A DNA stretch of 47,371 bases from Candidatus Woesearchaeota archaeon. GTDB lineage: Archaea; Nanobdellota; Nanobdellia; Pacearchaeales; GW2011-AR1. Position 1 is the first letter of the stretch; the number at the start of each line of letters is the position of its first letter. Shown piece by piece: positions 34,401-42,415 of this stretch. Made by a program: the position numbers and the translations under genes. The notes beneath the pieces are model-generated. The model saw nothing but the letters and a program-made list of their open reading frames with translations, did not search any database and was not told the origin of the DNA. The DNA lies in the NCBI GenBank assembly GCA_012798335.1, contig JAAZNJ010000004.1:1-47371 (forward strand), given 5' to 3'.

Positions 34401-34842
34401 TAGATGTATTTGGTTCTTTTTTTAATAGAATTTTTATATAACCCGGATTTTTTAAATCAGATTGAACTCCTGTTAAAGCAGAATATGCAGGATAATAAGA
34501 AACACTACTTATCTCTTTAGAATGATTTCCTGAAAAAGATACACTTTTTATTCCAGAAACATCAACTAAAGGATTAATCTGATAAAGATTAATCTTACAA
34601 TAGACAGGCACATCATTTTCTTCAAGTAAATCGTCTCTTACAATTTCTGGAGAGCACTGTAAAGGAGAAACAAATGCTATAAAATCTTCTCCTTGATTGC
34701 ATTGATAAATTGGAGAACTCTCTGTGTTAGAGTTATCATTCTTTTGAGTTGTAAAAAAATCTGAAATTGTTGCTGAAAATACTAAATTAGAAAATAAAAT
34801 AATAAAAAATACCAAAAATAAATAGTTTATTTTTTTTATCAT
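28474..34842 (-). CDS. Giant secreted protein (2122 aa) with two CHAP/NlpC-like domains
   Basis: It has an N-terminal signal peptide (about 5-24) and a long extracellular region with many Cys, Ser and Asn residues, coiled-coil stretches and no recognised repeats. The last 141 residues form a CHAP/NlpC-like domain with C1983 (NCWDAV) and H2062 (GHNAIFIDW). Before it (about residues 1760-1900) is a second, degenerate copy in which Cys became Ala (NAKEAV) and the His became Asn (SSNSVIFIEW), so it is probably inactive. The start overlaps the end of the 627-aa gene by 4 nt, indicating an operon. Probably a surface protein with envelope-lytic or processing activity. Confidence 0.75.
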   Translation of the reverse strand: MIKKINYLFLVFFIILFSNLVFSATISDFFTTQKNDNSNTESSPIYQCNQGEDFIAFVSPLQCSPEIVRDDLLEENDVPVYCKINLYQINPLVDVSGIKSVSFSGNHSKEISSVSYYPAYSALTGVQSDLKNPGYIKILLKKEPNTSKIPDFVEGNLSARISYNIKDEVGINDYSINLKEIPNDYEWDNLKNKYSFWNNKGYIRLANLENNKATLWVYDSKDRKISSLTLSKGENSKIIYSNDFGCTGLQVKLQDLENPETKAQISINSNIVDLKQNDKFLDNKCSITSIDKYSEVVKIRCNEDNGIKDYFLFNSYKVNLSIDGTEYIKGIGDFLFSDEHKDVYLVGVSSVILDSANNKPESIIWLGEIPKEISNSAQSLNSYQIAGFSSLINQIISANNLKNEKLFSLDSLATSFGAFLYQSFFYKIGSGQEIEFLKQGKEGYKIQEKLVVFNGFDIPKDEELFGEIKNNYELAKEDYESVIKEFASESLINSNENVYTGEKALYKEIILSYNTNQKFTTSKLCNQFFSDYPNSLYISELKEKYCNELKLSSSTNSAFVSINKNLYKISLNYISEPSFEEYGATFFVNDGSNKAFFSLNKNGVYDLNSYNIPLSIQLNSIDSDSKGNYVNVQVSSSDENIKKQISQPTYKIYKNDQLKIGNYFIVVSNVNLKKEAFVSLTPSISSSSSQANFSFKIGIEKRAIKLTPEQTKSLIKNINEKISLLSNISNGLEAVIEPLKGACYVSTATLLIKNFILGSTSQGMARLLVMKGVQGSSGWYAECQKEMKENPSQFSSLDNCLSSHSSDIEKDVQDTSEFIDEINKEIKEEQSNPDYQSETTSLLGTQTTTINKEKLKTEFLLNKDKLNKIIDKEGSGISSKTKENLKKLLENQEGLKQSMNFEQARDLNLYLMMLSETGISDNLKEVANTKLESLINEVSLTSVSNEQILSLSDYLGIDSKKIGILSSDSNGKTLYLGLISEDLKNLNNQFEGKNYPVYLFEYLDKEKSDTSFYVIVLEKKGNNYFIKKNNNQDLIYKITKENGVFQILDLGNPDKLPFSFNNIYFVSASLSNKYQNPELKYYDSSDSDKLPSIVPIDTTNGWYAGIEPLVYGNKNAILDSGRINVFYLCNVGTDGKEEFSLRNSQSVDDLCQLIDLSISESYKYVMGLSETESVRLTTKAISAIQQAQKASNQAEGSSVKILDQVFKVGKSQLDTSSFRCEDFMSHQDCLTIFNLCDPVICPSSRCDFGGKYKVDNVVQSGILGSIMLCLPNAKEGIILPVCLTGIKAGVDSLNSVLKSYTDCLNISLQNGQTVGVCDEINSFYICDFFWRQVSPLLDLGIPTIVESLLNKGRGGGEYVNVQASWELTKSAADYFVNSYGQNSKKAFLLRSSENIGGEVCKLYTSFTTQDFSSVVKSLLKSDSPAQFTGRFDEIPLTTVTQHPTSQYKVYYHIYAGTDSGANYKIYLRNKETYYQDTSTALVVDSGYVTNGDYLSKTKDIIGNSGYTELCISVNNQEVCGFKEASTSVAVNLLSDEYVKSISTKEDIKTEAECAAGINQGIVRICASKSPGEGIDAYYNTENARWKQVGGCGNGNMKCWLDTNSVKNAIVSKSVEESTVKSLEDSYKSLLDTTGELTEDQLNDLISKLNQEGNIPSKINVITNVLDKVYDSKYKANLILLRGELYNGLLISFINSNQNIGKINLKTTDSSTSQNSDTSSIITPEDSSEDQRSPLGFLNSLIVFAETRVHSSLISLNGEPASSVNNAKEAVLKIYESAEVSPYCYYTDQDKKNYKNINNEFQKSFSVYTSSAKTALFYVDKENCLLNPEDFDALSQENNKLDLISEGDIISYVKDGSSSNSVIFIEWTNLENHIAKVLSWDKGNIFSGNKYQETEVNLSDNSHPVYMIIKPISKNNLPNLPSVNSLRDYFKNWIFNMPIKSKGEETITSFGVSHTNVGSLSSDRSSLINALSNKVGNQVNAINCWDAVQQAYKSAGFNSQCIYSDPIGKKYEKVTKLVTGAKDGILQVNPNRCLYENYNEEQKLNLLNPGDIISYVYNEHIGHNAIFIDWFDKENRIAKLFDWNDIKNKVHYYRYYKLVTLKDDSHPVYMIWKPVKKPSSQNA

Positions 34843-36722
34843 ATTAGGTTTACCCCTATTTCATTTTCATCTATTAATAAAACATTTTTTTGTACACTTA
34901 AAAAGTCAGTTGGAGTTTTTAAAGATTGAACATTTAATTGTATAATCTTTGAATTTCTCAATTGTGTTTCTGAGATTTCATAATCTTTAATTATCCCCCC
35001 ACCAATAGGGACATTGGACATAAGTTGATTGGGGATTTTAATTTTTGAACAACTATTTTCAGAAATGCCAAATAAGCCTTTTATTCCTGATTTTATAGGA
35101 ACACATATTTCTGTCTCTGTTTCTGGAATTGTTAAAGAAGAATTTTTATAAACTTTTACTGAAATATTATAAATTCCTTCAGAAAGATTTATTGTTTTTT
35201 CTTTAGGATAAAAGAGAGTTTTTGAATAATCATTAAAATCAAAAGAAATTAAAGCCTCTTCATTAGAAGGCCTGTTGTCTAAACTCATTTGAATATTAAG
35301 GGGATAAGTCTTTGTTAAATAGATATTTATTTCTGATTCTTGGAGAGTATTGTCTAATACAGTTCTTGATTCAAGGAAATTATTTGAATTTATTTTTACA
35401 ACACCATTCACACATTCTGGGAATAAAAAAGTAGAATTGCCTGTAGAAGAATTTCCAATATAACAATTTTCATTTATACATTCAAAATTAACACTAAAAG
35501 GAATTGGATTATTTGAATTATCATAAACATTTAAAGTCACAGGAGTAACTTTGTTAGAACAAACGTCAATAGATGAAGAACTCGTGTTTTTTGTTAAAGC
35601 AAATTTTGGTTTGTTCTTGTCTACATAAACAACAAGAGGGAACTGGAATGTTTCATCGTTCTTAGAAATTTGAACAAGAACAGGATAATTTAAAGAATAA
35701 ACAAAATGATATGGAATAAAACAAAATCCTAAAATACTTAATTCAGGAGTGTTTCCAACAGGATTAGCTATAAGTAAATCCCCTTGAGAAGGATTAACTT
35801 CTAAAAACATTGGCCAATCCATAAAAGTTAAAAATTTAACACTTCCTTTTGTTTTAAAATCTCTATAAAAATATTTATCATTTTCAGATTTAGGATTTTT
35901 GTTTTCTGAGGTTATTGATTGTATATTTGGTTCAAGAGCGTTTTTTAAATCATAATAAATTTTATTGGCATCCCAAACTTTTGGAGAACATGATATTTCA
36001 AAACCATCAACAGGAGCATAGAGTCTTAGAACATCAATTGTATAATTCTCTAATAAAAGAGTTTCTTCCTCTTGGTTGTAAACCTTCAAAGCATCATTGT
36101 ATAATAACCCTAGATTAGAAACTAAATCTGTTTTATAATGATTAATCAAAAAAGATTGATTGTTTAAACTAATATTCATATTGAATGAAGAATCAATTAT
36201 TATTTTATTATCTAAGATTTTAGGGGAAACACTAAAATCTTTAAGTGTAATCTCAAATCCTTGAGCATAATTTATAGAAAAATCACAATTTTTTACATTA
36301 GATTCTATAAATTTTTTTAATTGATCTTCCATATCTCCTTGAGAAGGAATCTGTTTTTTTTCTAATGAGGTAGAAGAAAAATAATCCCAAAAAGGAATAT
36401 TATTCCCCATAAAATTTAAGTAAGATGAAGAAGGAAAATTATAAGAACCTTTTTGATATTCAGGAAGGTAGATATAACCCCCTTGAGATTCTAAAAGATA
36501 TATACCTTTTTTTCCAAGATCTTGAATACAAGAATCAAAAGTAGTATAAACAGGTTGGATTGTTAAAGGTATACTCTCTTTTACAATATTGTTTCTAAAT
36601 AAGAAGAAGATAACAACTCCTGAAACGATTAATAAAGCAACTATAATAAAAATCGTTAATTGGCCTTTTTTAAAAAATTTTTTATCTGAATAAAAATGAA
36701 TTTTTCCCTCTTTAACTATCAT
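34839..36722 (-). CDS. Surface protein with pilin-like N-terminal helix (627 aa)
   Basis: The N-terminus has a basic segment then KKGQLTIFIIVALLIV, a pattern like type IV pilin-type signals cut by archaeal prepilin peptidase, with one membrane helix (about 20-42). The rest is extracytoplasmic, with paired Cys residues (e.g. CINENC) and several beta-rich, Ig-like stretches (VTPVTLNVYDNSNNPIPF). The same KGQ-T-F start is common among DPANN surface proteins. It is first in the operon with the 2122-residue protein. Function unknown. Confidence 0.65.
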   Translation of the reverse strand: MIVKEGKIHFYSDKKFFKKGQLTIFIIVALLIVSGVVIFFLFRNNIVKESIPLTIQPVYTTFDSCIQDLGKKGIYLLESQGGYIYLPEYQKGSYNFPSSSYLNFMGNNIPFWDYFSSTSLEKKQIPSQGDMEDQLKKFIESNVKNCDFSINYAQGFEITLKDFSVSPKILDNKIIIDSSFNMNISLNNQSFLINHYKTDLVSNLGLLYNDALKVYNQEEETLLLENYTIDVLRLYAPVDGFEISCSPKVWDANKIYYDLKNALEPNIQSITSENKNPKSENDKYFYRDFKTKGSVKFLTFMDWPMFLEVNPSQGDLLIANPVGNTPELSILGFCFIPYHFVYSLNYPVLVQISKNDETFQFPLVVYVDKNKPKFALTKNTSSSSIDVCSNKVTPVTLNVYDNSNNPIPFSVNFECINENCYIGNSSTGNSTFLFPECVNGVVKINSNNFLESRTVLDNTLQESEINIYLTKTYPLNIQMSLDNRPSNEEALISFDFNDYSKTLFYPKEKTINLSEGIYNISVKVYKNSSLTIPETETEICVPIKSGIKGLFGISENSCSKIKIPNQLMSNVPIGGGIIKDYEISETQLRNSKIIQLNVQSLKTPTDFLSVQKNVLLIDENEIGVNLI

Positions 36723-36831
36723 TAAAAAATAAAAGAAAAGAGATATATAAATCTTATTAGAATTTAATAAGCTTTAAGAAAAAATAAGAAAATTTAAATA
36801 AAATACTTATGTGAAAAAGAAATAGATATAG

Positions 36832-36902
36832 GGCCTCATAAGCTAATGGTAGACTATGTCCTTGACGTGGACAATGCCCAAGTTCAATCCTTGGTGAGGC
36901 CA
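36832..36902 (+). tRNA. tRNA-Val(GAC)
   Basis: The 71-nt gene has acceptor GGCCTCA/TGAGGCC, anticodon stem TGTCC/GGACA with loop TTGACGT (anticodon GAC), T stem CCAAG/CTTGG with TTCAATC loop, and discriminator A. The D stem AGCT/GACT contains a C-A mismatch. A box-A-like ATTTAAATAAA lies 31-41 nt upstream. Confidence 0.92.
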
Positions 36903-36961
36903 TTAAAAAATTAAAATAATAATTTAGATTAATTTATAAAGAAAAAGAGGCAATAAAAATT

Positions 36962-37279
36962 ATGAAAAAGGTGGATAAACATACTAAATACTGCCCAAGA
37001 TGTGGCACTCCAAACGATATAAAAAATAGGTATTGTATAAAATGTGGTTATGACTTTTATGAAAACAAAAAGAAAAAATTAAAATTAAAACAGGTATTAT
37101 TAATTATTTTATCCCTTTTATTAATGTGGATTATAACAAGGATATTAGTAAACAAACCGATAATTCCTGAAATTTTACAAAGTTTGTTTCCAAAATTAAA
37201 TTCTCCAAATCTCACAGTTTTTCAAAATTTAACCAAAAATAAAAGCTTAAATATGAAATTTTTGAATTTAAGCAGATAG
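36962..37279 (+). CDS. Zinc-ribbon membrane protein
   Basis: The 105-residue protein has an N-terminal zinc ribbon with CPRCG (about 11-15) and CIKCG (about 25-29), a basic stretch, and one membrane helix (about 45-62). The C-terminal 40 residues are outside or low-complexity. Such zinc-ribbon plus helix proteins are frequent and mostly uncharacterised. It precedes the eL42 gene by 36 nt. Confidence 0.65.
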   Translation: MKKVDKHTKYCPRCGTPNDIKNRYCIKCGYDFYENKKKKLKLKQVLLIILSLLLMWIITRILVNKPIIPEILQSLFPKLNSPNLTVFQNLTKNKSLNMKFLNLSR

Positions 37280-37315
37280 AGTAATATTTAAAAAGCTTTT
37301 TCTTTTTTCATCTTT

Positions 37316-37627
37316 ATGAAAATACCCAAAACAACAAAGAGATATTGCCCTTATTGTAAAAAGAAAACTGAACAAAAGATTAAAATAGTATCAACAGGAT
37401 CAAAAAGAGGAACTCTCACTAGGGGTAGTATTAGTAGAGCTAAATTAAGAGGGTTAGGTAGGGGTATAGGAAACAAAGGGAAATGGGGTTCAAAACCTGC
37501 TGTTTCAAAATTCAAAAGAAAAACAAAAACAAATAAAAAAAGAAATATTATGTACACTTGTACTGTCTGTGGAAAATCAAAATATCAAAAAAAAGGACAC
37601 AGAACAAGTAAAGTAATTCAAGAATAA
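37316..37627 (+). CDS. rpl44e: Ribosomal protein eL42 (L44e)
   Basis: The 103-residue basic protein has the L44e arrangement: MKIPKTTKRYCPYCKKKTEQK at the start with one zinc half, a glycine/arginine-rich loop GTLTRGSISRAKLRGLGRG, and the second zinc half CTVCGKSKYQKKGHRTSK at the end. It is a large-subunit protein near the E site. The stop codon is one base before the eS1 start. Confidence 0.92.
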   Translation: MKIPKTTKRYCPYCKKKTEQKIKIVSTGSKRGTLTRGSISRAKLRGLGRGIGNKGKWGSKPAVSKFKRKTKTNKKRNIMYTCTVCGKSKYQKKGHRTSKVIQE

Positions 37628-37628
37628 A

Positions 37629-38165
37629 ATGGCACAAGAAAAAAAGAAACAAAAATTTTTTGAGGTTGAAATTCCAATAATCAACAAAAAAACAGAATTG
37701 TATGCTTATGATCAAAAAGAATTAGAAAATAAGTATATAAAATATGATTTAACAAGAATGATGAGAGGAAAAGGATTATTATTAACCTTAAAAGTTAAGT
37801 TAAAAGATGGAAAACTTGTTTCTTATCCAAAAAAAATGGTTATACTTCCTTATTTTATAAGAAGGGTTGTTAAAAAAGGAACAAACTATGTTGAAGATTC
37901 ATTTATAGCAAAAACAAAAGATAATGAAGTTATTCTTAAACCATTTTTAGTTACAAGAAGAAAAGTTTCAAGAAATATAAGAAAAAGTTTAAGAAACAAA
38001 TGTAAAGAAGAATTGTTAGATTATGTTAAAGATAAAAATTCTGAAGCTTTATTTGAGGATTTATTAAAAGGACAACTTCAAAGAAATTTGAGTCAAAAAT
38101 TAAAAAAGATTTATCCATTATCTTTCTGTGATATAAGAATCTTAGAAATGAAAAATAAAGATTAA
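37629..38165 (+). CDS. rps3ae: Ribosomal protein eS1 (S3Ae)
   Basis: The 178-residue protein matches eS1: KYIKYDLTRMMRGKGLLLTLKV, PKKMVILPYFIRRVVKKGTNYVEDSF and IYPLSFCDIRILEMK. It is slightly shorter than most archaeal eS1 (about 190-220). The start follows the eL42 stop by one base, so the two are translationally coupled. Confidence 0.92.
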   Translation: MAQEKKKQKFFEVEIPIINKKTELYAYDQKELENKYIKYDLTRMMRGKGLLLTLKVKLKDGKLVSYPKKMVILPYFIRRVVKKGTNYVEDSFIAKTKDNEVILKPFLVTRRKVSRNIRKSLRNKCKEELLDYVKDKNSEALFEDLLKGQLQRNLSQKLKKIYPLSFCDIRILEMKNKD

Positions 38166-38174
38166 ATTTTTAAA
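38166..38174 (+). promoter_or_regulatory. Box A promoter of tRNA-Thr
   Basis: ATTTTTAAAG just after the eS1 stop is 27-35 nt upstream of the tRNA-Thr 5' end, the expected box A distance. Confidence 0.5.
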
Positions 38175-38200
38175 GAATTAACTTTTCTAAAGAATATTAT

Positions 38201-38272
38201 GCCTGTATAGCTCAGTGGCAGAGCATCTGCCTTGTAAGCAGAGGGTCGGGGGTTCAAATCCCTCTACAGGCT
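38201..38272 (+). tRNA. tRNA-Thr(TGT)
   Basis: The 72-nt gene has acceptor GCCTGTA/TACAGGC, D stem GCTC/GAGC, anticodon stem TCTGC/GCAGA with loop CTTGTAA (anticodon TGT), T stem GGGGG/CCCTC with TTCAAAT loop, and discriminator T. No intron. Confidence 0.96.
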
Positions 38273-38333
38273 TTACTCTTCAATTTTGTTATTATACCCA
38301 AACTATTTTAAAGTCTTTTTGTATATATTTCAT

Positions 38334-39191
38334 ATGGGTTTTAAAGATTTAATTAAAAATGTTGGAGATAATTTATCAAAGAGTATTCAATCAAAAAAGA
38401 TTAATGATGAAATGATTAAGAAAGCTGTGAATATTAAAAAGAAAGTCTTAATCAATCTATCTTTAACTGAACTCAAAGAGGTAGCTTATTTATTAGGAAT
38501 GGGAAATTTGGAAGTTGTTGAAGATTATGACTTAGAAAAAGGATTTGTAAAAAAAAGGATTAAGTTAGATAAATCAGATTATATTGAAAAAATAGCAAAT
38601 AAACCCGCAGATGAGGTTTGTTTAAAATTAAGATATATAAAAAAGACTAATTTAGCAGATGAGATTGAAAGGGAAGTCGATTTTATTAAAAAAGATGCTG
38701 ATAAAAAAATAAAGGCTTTATATCAAAAGAATAATAAAGAAGAAACTGAACAAGAAGATATGATTTTCTCAAATATTTTGGAAGGAATAATAAACGAGAT
38801 TATTTCAGTAAGACCAGAAATTCACAAAAATGAAAAGGGTTATCAGACTGAATTATTGGGAACATTAAAGGGAGCTTTGCCAAAGATATTCAAAAAACAA
38901 AAAATTAGTTTAGTTACAGAGTATAAACTAAAAACTAATAAAAGATTAGATATCTTAATTCAAGTCGATAGTTATAAGATTGCAATAGAAACTAAATATA
39001 ATCTTAGTCCTTCTGGAAGCTTCCAAAGAGCTGTTGGTCAAATTTTAGAATATTCTAATTTTGTAGATGCAGTGATATTAGTCCAATATGAATCCTTAGA
39101 CAATGAGACTGGTCTTGAAAATATTAAAGAATTAAAAAATTTGATTAAAAAACCGTTAAAGGTTATTGCGAATGGGGTTATTCTTACTTAA
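38334..39191 (+). CDS. PD-(D/E)XK nuclease-like protein
   Basis: The ATG at 38334 (MGFKDLIKNVG) is preferred over an upstream TTG because it gives a charged, conserved-looking start. The 285-residue protein has a helical N-terminal half and a C-terminal nuclease-fold core: ERGYQTE-like KGYQTELLGTL, then KRLDILIQ (Asp), IAIETKYNL (E-x-K) and SFQRAVGQILEY, the usual D...ExK...Q order. It may act on damaged or foreign DNA; no partner gene is obvious. It directly follows tRNA-Thr, a common integration site, but no tRNA-end duplication was seen. Confidence 0.65.
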   Translation: MGFKDLIKNVGDNLSKSIQSKKINDEMIKKAVNIKKKVLINLSLTELKEVAYLLGMGNLEVVEDYDLEKGFVKKRIKLDKSDYIEKIANKPADEVCLKLRYIKKTNLADEIEREVDFIKKDADKKIKALYQKNNKEETEQEDMIFSNILEGIINEIISVRPEIHKNEKGYQTELLGTLKGALPKIFKKQKISLVTEYKLKTNKRLDILIQVDSYKIAIETKYNLSPSGSFQRAVGQILEYSNFVDAVILVQYESLDNETGLENIKELKNLIKKPLKVIANGVILT

Positions 39192-39251
39192 ATTATAGTT
39201 CTAGTTTAACAATATTTTTTAAATTTTTAAAAAGATTAAATCTGAAAAAAT

Positions 39252-39800
39252 TTACTCTTCAATTTCTTCTGCTTTATTATCTTCTATAAGAATTTTAGCA
39301 ATCTCTTTTGGAAGATTAGCTATTTGTCCTTTTTCATAAGGCCCCATTTTCTCACCTTCAAGCCCAATAAATTCACCAACATTATCTTTAAAGAGAATTA
39401 GTTTATTTTTTGGGTCAGAAGAAGTCCCATTTAATAAATCATTAATATACTTATCAGATTCTTCTAAGGATTTCATTAATTCATCAAATAAATTTTTTTC
39501 AAAGTTTAACATATTTTCAAAATCTTGTTTAGAAATTCCTGTTTCAGAAGCTATTAAAACGAGATTCAAAATTTTTTTCTTTCTTCTCAAAAGTAATTCT
39601 TTAAATAAGGTTACAGCATTCTCTAATTGTTTTTTTGTTTTAATAGAACTTTCTGAAAGAGATTCTTCTCTTTCCAAATAATCCTCCTTTTCTTTTAAAT
39701 AAAAAGCTACTTCATTAACAAAATTTTTTGGAAGAGGTTGCAATTGTTCAGAATATCTTTCCTTTTTTGAAGCTTCATAAATATCATTATAAGTAATCAT
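39252..39800 (-). CDS. DNA replication factor GINS, Gins51-type
   Basis: The 182-residue protein has an N-terminal helical A domain (YNDIYEASKKERYSEQLQPLPKNF) and a C-terminal small B domain (NVGEFIGLEGEKMGPYEKGQIANLPKEIA), the order found in Gins51/Sld5-Psf1 types. GINS is part of the archaeal CMG-like helicase with MCM and GAN/RecJ. It is last in a minus-strand pair with apgM, 51 nt apart. Confidence 0.88.
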   Translation of the reverse strand: MITYNDIYEASKKERYSEQLQPLPKNFVNEVAFYLKEKEDYLEREESLSESSIKTKKQLENAVTLFKELLLRRKKKILNLVLIASETGISKQDFENMLNFEKNLFDELMKSLEESDKYINDLLNGTSSDPKNKLILFKDNVGEFIGLEGEKMGPYEKGQIANLPKEIAKILIEDNKAEEIEE

Positions 39801-39851
39801 AAAATAAAGATGGATTAGTAATTTTTAATAGTTACTATTCTTAGATTTTTA

Positions 39852-41108
39852 CTATTTTAAAAAATTAGTTTTTTGAAATAATTCTTTTCCTGTTTCTATT
39901 CTTCCTAATTCTCCTTTTTTAGAATCTTTTTCATTGAATCTTTTTTCTTTTATTTCAGAATAATCCCCTTTGTAAAACAAGACAGGAACAGGATCAGCAG
40001 AATGTGCTTTATTTTTACAAGGAGTAGAATGATCACAAGTAATTAAAACTTTAATATGATTTGGAAATACTATCTTATTTATATAAGAAAAAAGCATCTT
40101 ATCAATAAATTCTATCATTTGAATTTTTTCAAATGGCTTATTATCATGCCCAGGAATATCTGTTTCTTTAATATGGATATAGAGAAAATCTGCTTTTTTC
40201 AGATTTTTTTTCAATATCCAATTAGAAAATTTACATGCTTTTCTTAAACCTTCATAAAGATTAGCATAAACATCAATGTTTTTTAATTCAGGATAATTAA
40301 AATTATAAGTTTTCATTCCTGAAACTTTTGAAAAACCTATTTCAAGAGGCATATATGCTGCTGAAACCCATTTTCTATAAAATTTTAATTTTGGAGGTTC
40401 TATTCCTGGACCTCTTACAAGAATGAAATTAGCAGGTAAAAGTCCTTTCCTTATTCTTTCAAGATTAATAGGGTGATTTTTTAAAACATTATAGGCCTTT
40501 TCTAAAAATTCATTAACAACATTTGCAGAATATTGAGAATTTTCTTCATCATCAAGAGGTTTGCATCTTGATATTTTATCTGATGAAACAGTTCTACCTT
40601 GAGAATAAATACTTGTATCATTTCCTGAGATGTTATCAGAAAAACCTCCTTTAAAAATCAGACTAGCCCTATGACCAACACTTATCTTAAATATAAAATT
40701 ACAAGGAAGTTTAACTTGTTTGTTTATTGCTTTTTCTAAAATCTCTGCTTCAGAAGTTGATAAAGTTCTTCCTGCTCTTCTATCCATAATATTCCCTGAT
40801 TCAAGAGAATCAATTGTTGCAAAATTAGCTCTTAACACCAAATCTCCTCTCATTGGCTTAAAACCTAAACCTCTAGCTTCTAATTGGCCCCTAGTACTTG
40901 AAATTAAATCATTCCCAAATATAGAAACAATAGCTTCATCAGATTCAGGTATAAATCCTGGCCTTACAGAATACATATACCCTAATTCGCTTCTTGAAGC
41001 AAGAAAGTCTAAATTAGGAGTTTTAGCTGCTTCTAATGGAGTTTTATTATCTAATCTCTCATTAGCTAAATCTGCAGCACCATCCAAGATTATAAGTATG
41101 CCTTTCAT
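39852..41108 (-). CDS. apgM: 2,3-bisphosphoglycerate-independent phosphoglycerate mutase, archaeal type
   Basis: The 418-residue enzyme interconverts 3- and 2-phosphoglycerate in glycolysis/gluconeogenesis. It belongs to the alkaline phosphatase superfamily: ILIILDGAAD gives the first metal site, SDEAIVSIFGND contains the phosphoserine candidate, ETDIPGHDNKP and TCDHSTPCKNKAHSADPVP give the other ligands. The ATG at 41108 (MKGIL) is used; a TTG at 41117 is less likely. Length fits archaeal ApgM (about 400-420). Confidence 0.94.
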   Translation of the reverse strand: MKGILIILDGAADLANERLDNKTPLEAAKTPNLDFLASRSELGYMYSVRPGFIPESDEAIVSIFGNDLISSTRGQLEARGLGFKPMRGDLVLRANFATIDSLESGNIMDRRAGRTLSTSEAEILEKAINKQVKLPCNFIFKISVGHRASLIFKGGFSDNISGNDTSIYSQGRTVSSDKISRCKPLDDEENSQYSANVVNEFLEKAYNVLKNHPINLERIRKGLLPANFILVRGPGIEPPKLKFYRKWVSAAYMPLEIGFSKVSGMKTYNFNYPELKNIDVYANLYEGLRKACKFSNWILKKNLKKADFLYIHIKETDIPGHDNKPFEKIQMIEFIDKMLFSYINKIVFPNHIKVLITCDHSTPCKNKAHSADPVPVLFYKGDYSEIKEKRFNEKDSKKGELGRIETGKELFQKTNFLK

Positions 41109-41209
41109 AAAAATCAAAGAACTTAATTCTTTATAAAAATTTATATTCCCTCAAGAACTATAAAAATATTAGAAAAGAATAAAAGATTAAGAGATTATAG
41201 ATAATTGAA

Positions 41210-42358
41210 ATGTTCAAATTTTTAAAAGAAAAATTAGGGAATTGGGCAAAAAATTTTGCAAAAGAGAAAGAGGAATCTGAAGAAATTCAAGAAGAAGATA
41301 AAATAGTTAAGAAAGAAAGAAAAGATAAAAAAGAGAAGGTTAAGAAAAAGAAAGAAAAGATAAAAAACAAAGAAAAAACATTAGGAAAAACAGAAAAACA
41401 AGAAGAACAAAAACAAAAGGAAATTGAAAAAAGAATTGAAGAAAATATTCAAGAAGAAGTTAAAGAAGAAAATTTTAAGAAAAAGAGTTTTTTTGAAAAG
41501 ATAGGATTAGTTAATAGAAAAGTAAAAATCTCTGAAAAAGAGTTTGAAAAATATAAAGAAGAATTAGAATTTATTCTTTTAGAGAATAATGTGGCTTTAG
41601 AAGTTGTAGATAAAATACTCAAAGAACTTGAGGAGGATATATCTAATAAAGAAATAGCAATAAAAGAAATTGAAAATGAAATTAGAAACTCTTTAAAAAA
41701 GATAATAGAAGAGATTTTGATTCAAGGACAAGATCTCTTAAAAGAAATAAAAAATAAAGATAAAAAACCCTATGTTGTTTTATTCTGCGGGATAAATGGG
41801 AGTGGAAAAACAACAACAATTGCAAAAATCGCTAATTATCTAAAAGAAAATAAAATTTCTTGCGTTATAGCTGCAGGAGATACATTTAGAGCAGCTTCAA
41901 TTGAACAATTAGAAAAACATGCTGAAAAACTAAATCTAAAAGTTATAAAACATGAATATGGCGCAGATCCTGCTGCAGTAGGTTTTGATACAATAAAATA
42001 TGCTGAAAGAAATAATATTGATTGTGCATTAATAGATACAGCAGGGAGAATGCACACTCAAAAAAATCTGTTAAGGGAAATGGAAAAAATAGTAAAAGTT
42101 TGTAAACCAGATAAGAAAATATTTGTTGGTGAGAGTATAACTGGAAATGATTCTGTTGAACAAATAAAAAGTTTTGATGAAATTATAAGGATTGATGGGA
42201 TTATATTAACAAAGGCAGACATTGATGAAAAAGGTGGGACAGCCCTTTCTCTTGGGTATATAACAAAAAAACCAATTTTCTATTTAGGAACAGGCCAAGA
42301 GTATAAAGATATAGAGCCATTTGATAAAAAAAAGTTTATTGAAAAATTAGGTTTATAA
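41210..42358 (+). CDS. ftsY: Signal recognition particle receptor FtsY
   Basis: The 382-residue protein has a charged N-terminal A domain (about 1-95, Lys/Glu-rich), an N domain helix bundle (about 95-180) and the G domain: GINGSGKTTTIAK (P-loop), DTFRAASIEQL, DTAGRMHTQKNLLREM (G3) and TKADIDEKGG (G4). It receives SRP54-bound ribosomes at the membrane; SRP54 is encoded two genes downstream. Length is normal for archaeal FtsY. Confidence 0.96.
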   Translation: MFKFLKEKLGNWAKNFAKEKEESEEIQEEDKIVKKERKDKKEKVKKKKEKIKNKEKTLGKTEKQEEQKQKEIEKRIEENIQEEVKEENFKKKSFFEKIGLVNRKVKISEKEFEKYKEELEFILLENNVALEVVDKILKELEEDISNKEIAIKEIENEIRNSLKKIIEEILIQGQDLLKEIKNKDKKPYVVLFCGINGSGKTTTIAKIANYLKENKISCVIAAGDTFRAASIEQLEKHAEKLNLKVIKHEYGADPAAVGFDTIKYAERNNIDCALIDTAGRMHTQKNLLREMEKIVKVCKPDKKIFVGESITGNDSVEQIKSFDEIIRIDGIILTKADIDEKGGTALSLGYITKKPIFYLGTGQEYKDIEPFDKKKFIEKLGL

Positions 42359-42415
42359 AAGAATAAATTAAGATGAATTCTCAAATTTTAAATACCCTCA
42401 ATTAATTCTATTTTT

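Noticed and set aside
38201..39191. Integration of the PD-(D/E)XK gene at tRNA-Thr
   Set aside because: No duplicated tRNA 3' end was found downstream of the gene, and no integrase is next to it.
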